From NCBI RefSeq assembly GCF_028473745.1, contig NZ_CP101137.1:6138001-6202000 (forward strand): a stretch of 64,000 bases of DNA, in the 5' to 3' direction. Positions 32,968-40,648 of the stretch are shown piece by piece. Under the pieces are notes generated by a model that was not told the origin of the DNA, ran no database searches, and saw only the letters and a program-made list of their open reading frames with translations. The stretch's first letter is position 1; every line of letters begins with the position of its first letter. Made by a program: the position numbers and the translations under genes. The DNA is from Streptomyces sp. M92. Its GTDB lineage: Bacteria; Actinomycetota; Actinomycetes; Streptomycetales; Streptomycetaceae.

Positions 32968-33531
32968 ATGGGACACGGTGGAAACGTCATCGACGAATTG
33001 ACGACCGATCACCGTGAGGTCGAAGAGCTCTTCGGCAAGATCGAGGCACTGCCGTCCGGTCACAAGGACCGCAAGCTGTACGCGGATCAGGCGACGATCG
33101 AGCTGATCCGGCATTCGGTGGCGGAGGAGGCCTACCTCTACCCCGCCGTCCGTGAGCACGTGGCGAACGGGAACGCCCTCGCGGACAAGGAGCTGGAGGA
33201 CCACGCGGGCGCCGAGCAGATCATGAAGGACCTGGAGGGCTGCGCGGCGGACGACGCGGAGTTCGACCGGTTGATCGGCATGCTGATGAGCGAGATCCGC
33301 GAGCACGTCGCCGACGAGGAGGGCAACCTCTTCCCCCGGCTCCGCGAGGCGTGCCCCCCGGACGCCCTCGACGAGCTGGGCGACAAGGTCCGGCAGGCCA
33401 AGAAGACGGCGCCGACCCGGCCGCACCCGTCCGCTCCGGACAAGCCGCCGATGAACAAGCTGCTGGCGCCCGGCGCGGGAATGGTCGACCGGGTGCGGGA
33501 CGCGATGTCGGGCCGCGGCAAATCCGGCTGA
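32968..33531 (+). CDS. Hemerythrin domain-containing protein
   Basis: The 187-residue protein has an HHE four-helix bundle at about 1-140 with the diiron ligand motifs TDHREVEELF, RHSVAEEAYLYP, DHAGAEQIMKDL and EHVADEEGNLFP. Such proteins bind O2, NO or peroxide, or sense redox state. ATG 32968 follows GGAGGTGAAAC. The C-terminal 45 residues are basic and Pro-rich. A 13-bp hairpin follows the stop. Confidence 0.92.
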   Translation: MGHGGNVIDELTTDHREVEELFGKIEALPSGHKDRKLYADQATIELIRHSVAEEAYLYPAVREHVANGNALADKELEDHAGAEQIMKDLEGCAADDAEFDRLIGMLMSEIREHVADEEGNLFPRLREACPPDALDELGDKVRQAKKTAPTRPHPSAPDKPPMNKLLAPGAGMVDRVRDAMSGRGKSG

Positions 33532-33545
33532 ACCGTCCACCACCT

Positions 33546-33582
33546 GCGAGGGGCCCGTTCGCGACGGCGACGGGCCCCTCGC
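33546..33582. terminator. Hairpin between hemerythrin and GT9 genes
   Basis: Perfect 13-base arms (GCGAGGGGCCCGT and complement) with an 11-base loop, 15 bases after the hemerythrin stop. Just after it a 15-bp unit (GCACGCGCGGCGGTC) occurs twice in tandem at about 33580-33610, next to the convergent GT9 stop. Confidence 0.75.
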
Positions 33583-33608
33583 ACGCGCGGCGGTCGCACG
33601 CGCGGCGG

Positions 33609-34379
33609 TCAGTGCCCCAGCAGCGCCCGCACGGAGACGACCGGGGTACCGACGGCGGCAGCCAGCCGGGCAGGTCCCCCCGACCCGGTGATGAGCGCGT
33701 CGGCGGCACGCAGCACACCCGCGAACGTCCGCGGGTCGGTACGTCCGCCCAGGTCCACGGCCACCTCACCGGCGACCCGGCGGGTCAGTACGGCCTCCTC
33801 CGGCCCACCGGTGACGACGACGCGGTGCCCGGCGTCGGCGAGCCGGGCGACCGCCGCCGCGCCGCGACCGGCCTCCCAGGCACGGCCGGGATCCCCCGCC
33901 CCGGGGTGGACGACGACGTACGGGCCGTTCCCGGTGAGACCGGCGGTGTCCGGCGCCGGCCGCACACGGAGCCCGCCGTCGTCGCCGCGCCGCAGCCCGA
34001 ACCCCATCGCCGCGGCCGCGTCGAGCGCCGCCTCCTCCTCGGACAGACCGCTCGGCCCGCCGACGGCACCGATCCGCCGGACGCGCGCCGAGCGCAGGAC
34101 CCCCGTCGTGTTCGAGGACCCACGGGCCCCGCGAGCGAGGACGAGCGCGACGTCGTACGACTCCGCGCGCAGCCGGCTCACCAGGCCGTCGGTGCCGTCG
34201 CCGCTCGGCTGCTCCCACACCACGACGTCGTCGACGTGCGGCAGCAGCCGGGCGGCGGGCGCTCCAAGGGCCCCGCACAACATGGTCACGCGGGTGGCCC
34301 TGGTGGCCACGGCGCGGACCGCCGGGCCGGCCAGGAGGACATCACCGAGTCCGCCGGGGCGGGCGACGAGCGCCTTCAC
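33609..34379 (-). CDS. Glycosyltransferase family 9-like protein, short and with altered motif
   Basis: GTG 34379 overlaps the epimerase stop (GTGA) with GGGGGAG upstream; 256 residues. The GT-B fold of ADP-heptose-type transferases is seen in KALVARPGGLGDVLLAGPAV, VVVHPGAGDPGRAW and VVVTGGPEEA. The usual (D)(S/T)GPxHLAaAlGtP motif reads GSGGPARLAAAVGTPVVSV, so the Asp and His are replaced. The protein then stops, 50-90 residues earlier than typical members. It may be inactive or specialised. Confidence 0.75.
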   Translation of the reverse strand: MKALVARPGGLGDVLLAGPAVRAVATRATRVTMLCGALGAPAARLLPHVDDVVVWEQPSGDGTDGLVSRLRAESYDVALVLARGARGSSNTTGVLRSARVRRIGAVGGPSGLSEEEAALDAAAAMGFGLRRGDDGGLRVRPAPDTAGLTGNGPYVVVHPGAGDPGRAWEAGRGAAAVARLADAGHRVVVTGGPEEAVLTRRVAGEVAVDLGGRTDPRTFAGVLRAADALITGSGGPARLAAAVGTPVVSVRALLGH

Positions 34380-35377
34380 GCCCACCACTCCCCCGTGCGC
34401 CCTCCCGGCGCCGCCGGGACCGGATCGGGCCGCTCCGCGAGGGAGGCGACGGTGCGTTCCAGGCCCTCCCGCCAGGTCACGCCCGGCAGCCAGCCGAAGA
34501 TCTCGCGGGCGAATCCGGTGACCGGCCGGGACTCGTCCGGCACCGTCCCCTCGACGAACACCAGCGGCGAGCCGGACCCGGTCAGTTCGATCACCCGGCG
34601 GGCGATCTCCGCCTCCGTGGGCTCCTCGTCGCCACCGATGTCCACGGGCCGTACCGACCGCCCGGCCGCGACCAGCAGCACACCGTCGACCATGTCGTCG
34701 ACATAGCACAGCGGACGGGTCCGGCCGCCGTCCCCGGTGACGGTGACGGGCCGGCCGGCCAGGGCCTGCTCGAGGAAGGCGCCGGGCGTGTCCCCGTCGT
34801 CCAGCCGCATGCCGGGCCCGTAGCCGGTGAAGAGGCGGACGATCCCGGCGTTCGAGCCGTGGGCGGCCGCGTGCGCGGCGACCAGGGCCTCGGAGAACCG
34901 GACGGCCTCGGCACGGACGGTGTGCGGACCGACCGGGTCGGCACCGTCACCGGCGGACACCGGGGGTGAGGAGGCCAGCAGGAACCGGGCACCGTCCCGC
35001 TCCGCGACGGCCAGCGCGGCCCGGGTCCCGAGGCTGCCGGTGTCCAGGATCTCCACGGACCGCTCGGACCAGGACGCCGGGGAGGCCCCCGGCCCGGCCA
35101 GGTGCAGGACGAGGTCGTAGGGCCCGGTGAGCAGTTCGGCGCACCCCTCCCCCGATACGTCACGTTCCAGGAAGCGGAACCCGGGGCGGCCCGCGAGGTG
35201 GGCCACCTTCTCGGCCCGCCCGGTGGAGAGGTTGTCGAGGCAGTCGACTTCGACCCCCGAATCGAGCAGGCGGGTGCACAGATGCGACCCGAGGAACCCC
35301 GCACCGCCGGTGACCAGGGCCCGGTGCCAGGGCGGCCGGGCCTCCTCCCGCGGGCTGAACGCCGCCGTCGGCATCAT
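34376..35377 (-). CDS. NAD-dependent epimerase/decarboxylase-like SDR lacking the YxxxK pair
   Basis: The 333-residue extended SDR resembles UDP-glucuronate decarboxylases: VTGGAGFLGSHLCTRLLDSG near 22-41, DNLSTGR, LHLAG, RLFTGYGPGMRLDDGD and CYVDDMVDG. The family's catalytic segment (VYDEAKRFAEA in active members) reads TVRAEAVRFSEA here, so the catalytic Tyr and Lys are Arg and Val, and the preceding STSEVYGDP loop is shortened to ASSPPVSAGDG. Cofactor binding may survive but normal catalysis should not. Coupled to the GT9-like gene. Confidence 0.82.
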   Translation of the reverse strand: MMPTAAFSPREEARPPWHRALVTGGAGFLGSHLCTRLLDSGVEVDCLDNLSTGRAEKVAHLAGRPGFRFLERDVSGEGCAELLTGPYDLVLHLAGPGASPASWSERSVEILDTGSLGTRAALAVAERDGARFLLASSPPVSAGDGADPVGPHTVRAEAVRFSEALVAAHAAAHGSNAGIVRLFTGYGPGMRLDDGDTPGAFLEQALAGRPVTVTGDGGRTRPLCYVDDMVDGVLLVAAGRSVRPVDIGGDEEPTEAEIARRVIELTGSGSPLVFVEGTVPDESRPVTGFAREIFGWLPGVTWREGLERTVASLAERPDPVPAAPGGRTGEWWA

Positions 35378-35763
35378 GAGGACGACCTTCCTTCCTCCGC
35401 GAAGCGCTGACGAGCGCGCCCCGGGTGCCCCGCCGAGTAGCTTTCATGCTCTGACGCCTGCCGTGGCCCCTCCCGTGCGGCCCGGCCCCTGTGGCCACCG
35501 TCACGGCGGCGCACCCGCCCGCCCGGCAGGCGGCGACCCCTGTGATCAAACCCACTCGCCCCGCCAAGTACCAACCAGGCGAACGGACTTCACTCCGCCC
35601 CAGCCGGCCGTGGGAGGCGCGGCGGCGAGGACTGTCCGGCCCCTTCTGCCACGATGGTCGGCGCCGTATCCGGCTCAGTGGAGTGGCCGCGCAGCGAAGC
35701 CGGGCTTTCACTTCCGTCCCGTACTCCTTCCGGGTCCCCCGGTCCGTCTTCGAGTGGCGCACT
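35378..35763. promoter_or_regulatory. Divergent region between epimerase-like and MFS genes
   Basis: About 385 bases without a supported gene. The long plus frame that crosses it only extends the MFS gene with atypical residues. It should hold two promoters; the least GC-rich part (about 35535-35600) is the best candidate. No clear operator seen. Confidence 0.4.
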
Positions 35764-37065
35764 GTGTCTTCTTCCCCTGCTCCCGCCCCCGCCCCGTCCC
35801 GTTCGCCGTGGCGGTCCCTGAGATACCGCAGCATGCGCTGGTGGTCGGTGGCGAACTTCGTCTCGAACGCCGGTACGTGGATGCAGCTCACGGTGCAGAA
35901 CCTGCTGGTCCTGCAGATCACCGGGTCGGCCGCCGCGACGGGGCTGTCCATGTCCGTCCAGGCGGCGCCGGCGCTGCTGATCAGCGTGTTCGGCGGCGCT
36001 GCCGTCGACCGCTGGCCGCGGAAGCTGACCGCCGCGGTCAGCCAGGCGCTGCTCGGCGCCATCGCGTTCGTGACGGCGCTCCTGGTGGCGCTCGACCGGC
36101 TGGACGTGACCACCCTGATGGTGCTGGCCGCCGTCACCGGTGTCGTCGCCACGGTCGACGGTCCGGCGTGCTCGCTGCTGGGCAACGACCTGGTCCCGGC
36201 CGAGGACGTGCCCTCCGCGATCGGCGTGGGCGCGCTGGTCCACCAGGCGGGCCGCCTCACCGGTGCCGCGCTCGCCGGCGTGACCGTCGGTTTCCTGGGC
36301 ACGGCCGCCGCCTACGCCGCCAACGGGCTGTCGTTCCTGTTCGTCGCCTCGGTCATACCCTTCCTGCGACCGGCCCGGGGCGCGGTGAAGCACGTGGCGG
36401 CCACGCGCCGCGACACCATGAGCGTGCGCGAGGGACTGTCCTTCTTCGCCCGCCGTCCCCGGCTGCTGGCGCTGGCGGGGGTCACGGGGGTCAGCGCGGT
36501 CTTCGGGCGCAACTACCAGCTGACGCTGGCGGTGCTCGTCACCGGCCCCCTGGCGGGCGGCGCGGGCTCGTTCGGCACGGTCTCCACGGTGCTGGCGGCC
36601 GGTGGCATCGTCGGCGCGGTCCTGGGCGCCCGGCTGCGGCGGCCCTCCGTGCGCGTCGTGGGCGCGCTGGCCGCGGCGGGCGGACTGCTGCAGGTGGTGG
36701 CGGGTCTGTCGCCGTCGCTGGCCGTCCTCCTGGTGATGGTGCTGCCCATGGCCGTCGTGGAGTCCGTCTCCGACACCGCCGGCACGGCGGTCCTCCAGAC
36801 CGACCCGCCCGCGCACATGCGGGGCCGGGTGCTCGGGGTGTGGGGCAGCATCGGCACGGTGTGGAGCCTCGGCGGCCCGCCGGCGCTGGGCCTGCTGATG
36901 GAGCTGGCCGGCGCGCGCGGCGCCCTGATCGCGGGCGGTTTCATCATCGCGGGCACGATCGGGGCGGGGCATCTGCTGCACGCCCGCAGGCCCGCGGGGG
37001 CGGTGTCCTTGCGGGGCGACGACACGGAGGCGCCGGCGCGGGCGGCGCTGGGGACGGCGGCGTGA
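35764..37065 (+). CDS. MFS transporter
   Basis: GTG 35764 gives 433 residues with about 12 membrane helices. It has the MFS motif-A-like loop after helix 2 (GGAAVDRWPRKLTAAVSQ) and VLGARLRRPSVRVVG in the second half. The profile fits the enterobactin/multidrug exporter branch (MFS_3-like). Upstream residues in the same frame (from 35491) are not membrane-like and were excluded. The last seven codons (AALGTAA-stop) are the first part of the tandem repeat that follows, so the repeat arose from the gene's 3' end. Confidence 0.85.
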   Translation: MSSSPAPAPAPSRSPWRSLRYRSMRWWSVANFVSNAGTWMQLTVQNLLVLQITGSAAATGLSMSVQAAPALLISVFGGAAVDRWPRKLTAAVSQALLGAIAFVTALLVALDRLDVTTLMVLAAVTGVVATVDGPACSLLGNDLVPAEDVPSAIGVGALVHQAGRLTGAALAGVTVGFLGTAAAYAANGLSFLFVASVIPFLRPARGAVKHVAATRRDTMSVREGLSFFARRPRLLALAGVTGVSAVFGRNYQLTLAVLVTGPLAGGAGSFGTVSTVLAAGGIVGAVLGARLRRPSVRVVGALAAAGGLLQVVAGLSPSLAVLLVMVLPMAVVESVSDTAGTAVLQTDPPAHMRGRVLGVWGSIGTVWSLGGPPALGLLMELAGARGALIAGGFIIAGTIGAGHLLHARRPAGAVSLRGDDTEAPARAALGTAA

Positions 37066-37271
37066 CCCTGCACGGCTGCTTGAGCGGGGACCTTCGACGA
37101 GCGGCGCTGGGGACGACGGCATGACCCTGCACGGCTTGAGCAGGGACCTTCGACGAGCGGCGCTGGGGACGACGGCATGACCCTGCACGGCTTGAGCAGG
37201 GACCTTCGACGAGCGGCGCTGGGGACGGCGGCGTGACCCTGCGCGGCTTGAGCAGGGACCTTCGACGAGCG
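37045..37271. repeat. Four tandem 56-59 bp units starting inside the MFS gene 3' end
   Basis: Units begin with GCGCTGGGGAC at 37045 (59 bp), 37104, 37160 and 37216 (56 bp each). Each includes TGACCCTGC, a short loop and GCAGGGACCTTCGACGAGC, so the transcript of each full unit can pair CCCTGC with GCAGGG. The first unit is interrupted by 3 extra bases. The last three are nearly identical, which suggests recent expansion. Confidence 0.93.
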
Positions 37272-37339
37272 GCGTGGACGGGTGACGGTGCCCGGCGTGG
37301 GGGTGCCGCGGGGGTGGGTCGCGCGGCCCGGCGCTGACG

Positions 37340-37475
37340 GGGTACCTCCCCCACGCTCGGCTTCGCTCGCGCGGGGCCCCCATGAGCGGGAGGTGCCCCC
37401 ACCGCCCGCCCTCCCCCCATTCTCGGCTTCGCTCGAGCGGGGGGACCCCCATCGCCCTGGGGGCACCTCCCAGGC
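37340..37475. repeat. Nested palindromic element with two CTCGGCTTCGCTCG cores
   Basis: Two related hairpins: core CTCGGCTTCGCTCG near 37353 and 37422. Around the second, CCCCCC (37413-37418) faces GGGGGG (37439-37444) and CTCG faces CGAG. An outer 14-bp inverted pair, GGGAGGTGCCCCCA at 37388-37401 and its complement at 37458-37471, encloses it. Such C-runs with a CTCGGCTTCGCTCGAG core recur between genes in Streptomyces, to my memory. Confidence 0.7.
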
Positions 37476-37818
37476 CGTTCACGCACTGGGCCAGGCACGA
37501 CTGCCCGCAGCTGGGACAGCTGTGGCAGCTGGGCGGGGCGTGCCCGCGGCCGCGCGCGATGGCGCAGCACCCAGCCGGAGGCCGCGCGCCCCCGCGCGGG
37601 CGCTTGGCCGCGTACGGCGGGAAGGGGACGTGTGGGGGGGGTGTCCGCCCGCAGCGGTTGGCGCGTCCGCGCCGTTCACTTCTGTGGCCGACCGATTCCG
37701 CGCCGTTCCGGGGACGGATACCCCCGGCGCGGCCCCGACCCACACCACGACCGAACGCGCTACGCGCACCCCCACCGAACAGCCACAGGCCGCCGCAGGC
37801 ACCTCACCCCACCGCCGG
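37476..37818. other. Gene-free stretch downstream of the palindromic element
   Basis: Long frames on the minus strand (up to several hundred codons) cross it, but they are Arg/Pro/Gly-rich by-products of GC content. One segment reads PSCHSCPSCGQSCLAQCVNG on the minus strand, a pattern I recall as a widespread over-called streptomycete sequence rather than a gene. Nothing else seen. Confidence 0.45.
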
Positions 37819-38334
37819 TCAGGCGACCAGTGCCTGGCCAGGTCCCAGCCGTGTGTCGAGTTCGGCCCGGTGCAGTGCGGCCACGGGGGCGACGAGGTCG
37901 GGATGACGCAGCAGCGCCGCCGCCCGTCGGTCGAGGTCGTCCGGAGTCAGCAGGCGGCGGAACTCGGCCGGCGTACCGCCCTCGGTCAGCGCGGCCACCG
38001 CGCGGGCGGCGAGTGCGGGGTCGGTGAGCAGACAGGCCGCCCAGCTCACGACGACCTCGTCCACCCAGGTCCGCCAGGCCTCCTCCTCCGCGTCCGCACC
38101 TCCCATGCCGTCCGTGCCGGTGATCCAGTCGAGGCGAGCGGAACCTCCCGGGCCCGACACGCCCATCAGCCCGGCGTCCATCGGCGTCGGGTAGCGAAGT
38201 CGCGCGGCCACCGTCACCGCCTGCCGTGCCTGCACCTCGGACAGGGCGCAGGCCAGCGCCCCGCCCGTTGCCGGGTAGGCGTGGGTGAGCCACTGGGCGG
38301 TCGCCGCGATGACGGGCGAGAGGTCTGCGTGCAC
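37819..38334 (-). CDS. Hypothetical protein (171 aa)
   Basis: GTG 38334 to TGA 37819, with good codon bias. The product begins VHADLSPVIAATAQWLTHAYPATGG and contains AWRTWVDEVVVSWAACLLTD and LLTPDDLDRRAAALLRHPDLV; it looks soluble, acidic and helical. No family recognised. No clear ribosome site is present upstream, so the start is uncertain. It precedes no obvious operon partner. Confidence 0.6.
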   Translation of the reverse strand: MHADLSPVIAATAQWLTHAYPATGGALACALSEVQARQAVTVAARLRYPTPMDAGLMGVSGPGGSARLDWITGTDGMGGADAEEEAWRTWVDEVVVSWAACLLTDPALAARAVAALTEGGTPAEFRRLLTPDDLDRRAAALLRHPDLVAPVAALHRAELDTRLGPGQALVA

Positions 38335-38479
38335 TGCCGGGCCGTCCGAACTGCTCGTCGAGGGAAACAGGGATGCCCGAAAACCGTAGCCCGCGGCCCG
38401 CCGTACGGAACATGGCCCGGCTCTCGTCGATCACGTGGCCTCGGCCACACCCCTGACCACCCCGGGAGTCAGCAGACGC

Positions 38480-39271
38480 TCACTGGGTCGCCATGACGAT
38501 GCAGCGCCGCAGCTCCTCGACCGCCTCGGGAGAACCCTCGACGACCACTCCCGCGTTCCCGTCCCCGTTCCCGTCCCGGTTCCACAGCCGCCGCAGCACG
38601 GCCTCCGGCGAACCGGTCAGCGTCACGTCGGCCTCGCCGCCCCCGGCACCGTCCGTCACGGTGAACTCCCCCGGACCGGTCCTCACCCGCCACGCCGCGT
38701 CACCGGCCCGCACCAGGACCGTGTGCCCGGGCGAACCGGCGAGGATGTCGGTGAAGTACTCGCCCCACTCGGCGACGGCGTACGCGGCGAAGACCTTCAG
38801 CAGTTCGTCGATCCCGTCCACGGCGAGGTCTCCGGGGACGGGTGCGACGGGCTGCCCGGTGGCGAGTTCGGCGTCGACGCGGTGGACGACGGTCTCCTGG
38901 GCCATCCGGCGGATCCAGAAACCGACGCTCTGGTCGGGCCGGTACCAGGAGGCGGCCGCGTCCTCGGGAGCGCGGGTGGCGAACTCGGCGCGCAGCGCGG
39001 TGTACCCCCGGTCGAGCAGCACCGTCGGCTCCTCGTCGGCGAACTCCTCAGGGGGCCACGGCTCGGGCTCGACACCCTCCCGCATGGCCACGGTCTTGTG
39101 CAGGTAGACCTCGCCGACGTGGCGGGTCAGATCGGCGACGGTCCAGCCGGGACAGGTGGGCACCGGTGCGTCGGCGCCGGATTCGACGACCGCCCGCAGC
39201 CGGTCGTAGTCGGCCGCGAGGCAGTCGAGAAGGCGAGTGAACTCCATGCCGGGATACATGCCGGGATACAT
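38480..39271 (-). CDS. Maleylpyruvate isomerase / mycothiol-dependent DinB-like protein
   Basis: The protein has up to 263 residues. The N-terminal DinB-type four-helix domain carries the metal His set (CPGWTVADLTRHVGEVYLHK, then QETVVHRVDAE), typical of the actinobacterial maleylpyruvate isomerase family that uses mycothiol. A C-terminal SCP2-like domain follows (VTLTGSPEAVLRRLW). Three in-frame ATGs at 39271, 39259 and 39247 arise from a duplicated 12-base unit (MYPGMYPGMEF); the third fits the family start best. A short GDGN repeat lies near residue 233. Confidence 0.84.
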   Translation of the reverse strand: MYPGMYPGMEFTRLLDCLAADYDRLRAVVESGADAPVPTCPGWTVADLTRHVGEVYLHKTVAMREGVEPEPWPPEEFADEEPTVLLDRGYTALRAEFATRAPEDAAASWYRPDQSVGFWIRRMAQETVVHRVDAELATGQPVAPVPGDLAVDGIDELLKVFAAYAVAEWGEYFTDILAGSPGHTVLVRAGDAAWRVRTGPGEFTVTDGAGGGEADVTLTGSPEAVLRRLWNRDGNGDGNAGVVVEGSPEAVEELRRCIVMATQ

Positions 39272-39359
39272 GCGGCAGAGCCAAACACACGCTCACGATC
39301 GACGCACGGACTTTTCCGCCCCCCTCCGCTCCCGCCCCCGCCCCTGGCCCCGCCCCCGC

Positions 39360-39683
39360 TCACCAGGCCACACTGGGAATCGCGGGCCGGCGAACCGCCT
39401 CGGCCGCGTCCCGCAGGTGCAGTGCGACGGTGATCAGCGCGCGCAGGGCCGAGGGCCGCAGGCTCTGGGCGCTCTCGGCCGCCAGCACCAGCAGACAGCC
39501 CGCGGCCTGCTCGACGACGGGGACCGAGAAGGCGAAGTCGTCGCCGTCGGCCCCCCGGAAGGCGCGCCACGGGGTCGCGGCGCCGTCGATGGCCTTGTGG
39601 ACGGCCTGCTCGAGGTGATGGGCGGCCTGTTCGCACACCGGCGCGGGGAGGGTGATGGTCCGATGGAACGCTGAACTGGTCAT
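39360..39683 (-). CDS. Hypothetical protein (107 aa)
   Basis: ATG 39683 starts MTSSAFHRTITLPAPVCEQAAHHLEQAV; the rest is helical with VEQAAGCLLVLAAESAQSLRP and ALITVALHLRDAAEAV. GGAG lies upstream. It may be a small regulatory or binding protein. No family recognised. It is divergent from the kinase-like gene, with starts 91 bases apart. Confidence 0.65.
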   Translation of the reverse strand: MTSSAFHRTITLPAPVCEQAAHHLEQAVHKAIDGAATPWRAFRGADGDDFAFSVPVVEQAAGCLLVLAAESAQSLRPSALRALITVALHLRDAAEAVRRPAIPSVAW

Positions 39684-39774
39684 AGTCCCACTGCTCCCCC
39701 GCGCCCGGTGCGTTCGATCGGCGCACCGGGCGTTTTTCACCAGGTCGGCCGCAGCGGGGCCTAGGCTGGCGACC

Positions 39775-40644
39775 GTGCGCCCCCTCACCTCGCCCTCGGC
39801 CGTCGCCGCCCGGTTCACCGGCAGGCCGGCGACCGGTGAACGCCCGTTGTCCGGTTCGCTCACCGAGGTCACCCTCGACGACGGGCGCACGGTGATGGTC
39901 AAGCGCGGCGACGGTACGGCAGCGGCGCGGGCCGAGGCGGCGGGGCTGCGCTGGCTGGCGGCCGCCGGGACGGTACGGATTCCGGTGGTGCACGGCGACG
40001 ACGAGCGGTGGCTGGTCACGGATCGCGTGGCGCAGGGCCGGGCGACCGCAGGGGCGGCGGACCGGTTCGGCCGGGACCTGGCCGCCCTGCACGCCGCCGG
40101 GGCGCCCGCGTTCGGCGCCGCGCCGCCCGGCGGACCCGAGGAGGCGTTCATCGGGCTCGCCCGGATGCGCAACGCCACGGGGAACGACTGGCCGCGCTGG
40201 TACGCCGAGCACCGGGTGCTGCCGTATCTGCGGGAGGCCGTCGACGCCGGGACCGTCCGGCCGTCCGAGGCGGCCGACGTCGAGCTGGTCTGCGAGCGGC
40301 TGCCCGACCTGGCGGGGCCGCCGGAGCCGCCCGCCAGGCTGCACGGCGACCTGTGGAGCGGGAACGTGCTGTGGGGCGCCGAGGGGCAGGTGCACCTGAT
40401 CGACCCGGCGGCGCACGGCGGCCACCGGGAGACCGACCTGGCGATGCTGCGCCTCTTCGGCTGCCCGCACCTGGAGCGGATCCTGGCCGCCTACGACGAG
40501 GCGGCGCCGCTCGCCGACGGCTGGTCCGGCCGCGTCGGCGTGCACCAGCTCTTCCCGCTGCTGGTGCACGCCGTGCTGTTCGGCCGGGGCTACGCCGAGC
40601 AGGCCCTGACGGTGGCCCGGGCGGCGCTGCGCTCGGCCGGGTGA
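39775..40644 (+). CDS. Fructosamine kinase-like phosphotransferase
   Basis: GTG 39775, 289 residues. The protein has the kinase-like fold of fructosamine-3-kinase and aminoglycoside phosphotransferases: the Lys in VTLDDGRTVMVKRGDG, the catalytic loop RLHGDLWSGNVLWG (about 180-193), and the metal Asp in HLIDPAAHGGHRETDLAM. Members phosphorylate ketoamines on glycated proteins, reversing glycation. Convergent with the catalase gene, 4 bases apart. Confidence 0.88.
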   Translation: MRPLTSPSAVAARFTGRPATGERPLSGSLTEVTLDDGRTVMVKRGDGTAAARAEAAGLRWLAAAGTVRIPVVHGDDERWLVTDRVAQGRATAGAADRFGRDLAALHAAGAPAFGAAPPGGPEEAFIGLARMRNATGNDWPRWYAEHRVLPYLREAVDAGTVRPSEAADVELVCERLPDLAGPPEPPARLHGDLWSGNVLWGAEGQVHLIDPAAHGGHRETDLAMLRLFGCPHLERILAAYDEAAPLADGWSGRVGVHQLFPLLVHAVLFGRGYAEQALTVARAALRSAG

Positions 40645-40648
40645 GGCG

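Noticed and set aside
37045..37271. Tandem array as a CRISPR
   Set aside because: The units are contiguous, with no unique spacers between them.
37479..37570. Cys-rich minus-strand peptide (SCPSCGQSC pattern)
   Set aside because: Comes from a CAGCTG-type short repeat in a palindromic intergenic element. No start or conservation that I can show.
35590..37743. 717-codon minus frame opposite the MFS gene and repeats
   Set aside because: No family, Arg/Gly-rich, contains repeat-derived RRSSKVPAQA blocks. Antisense of a well-supported transporter.
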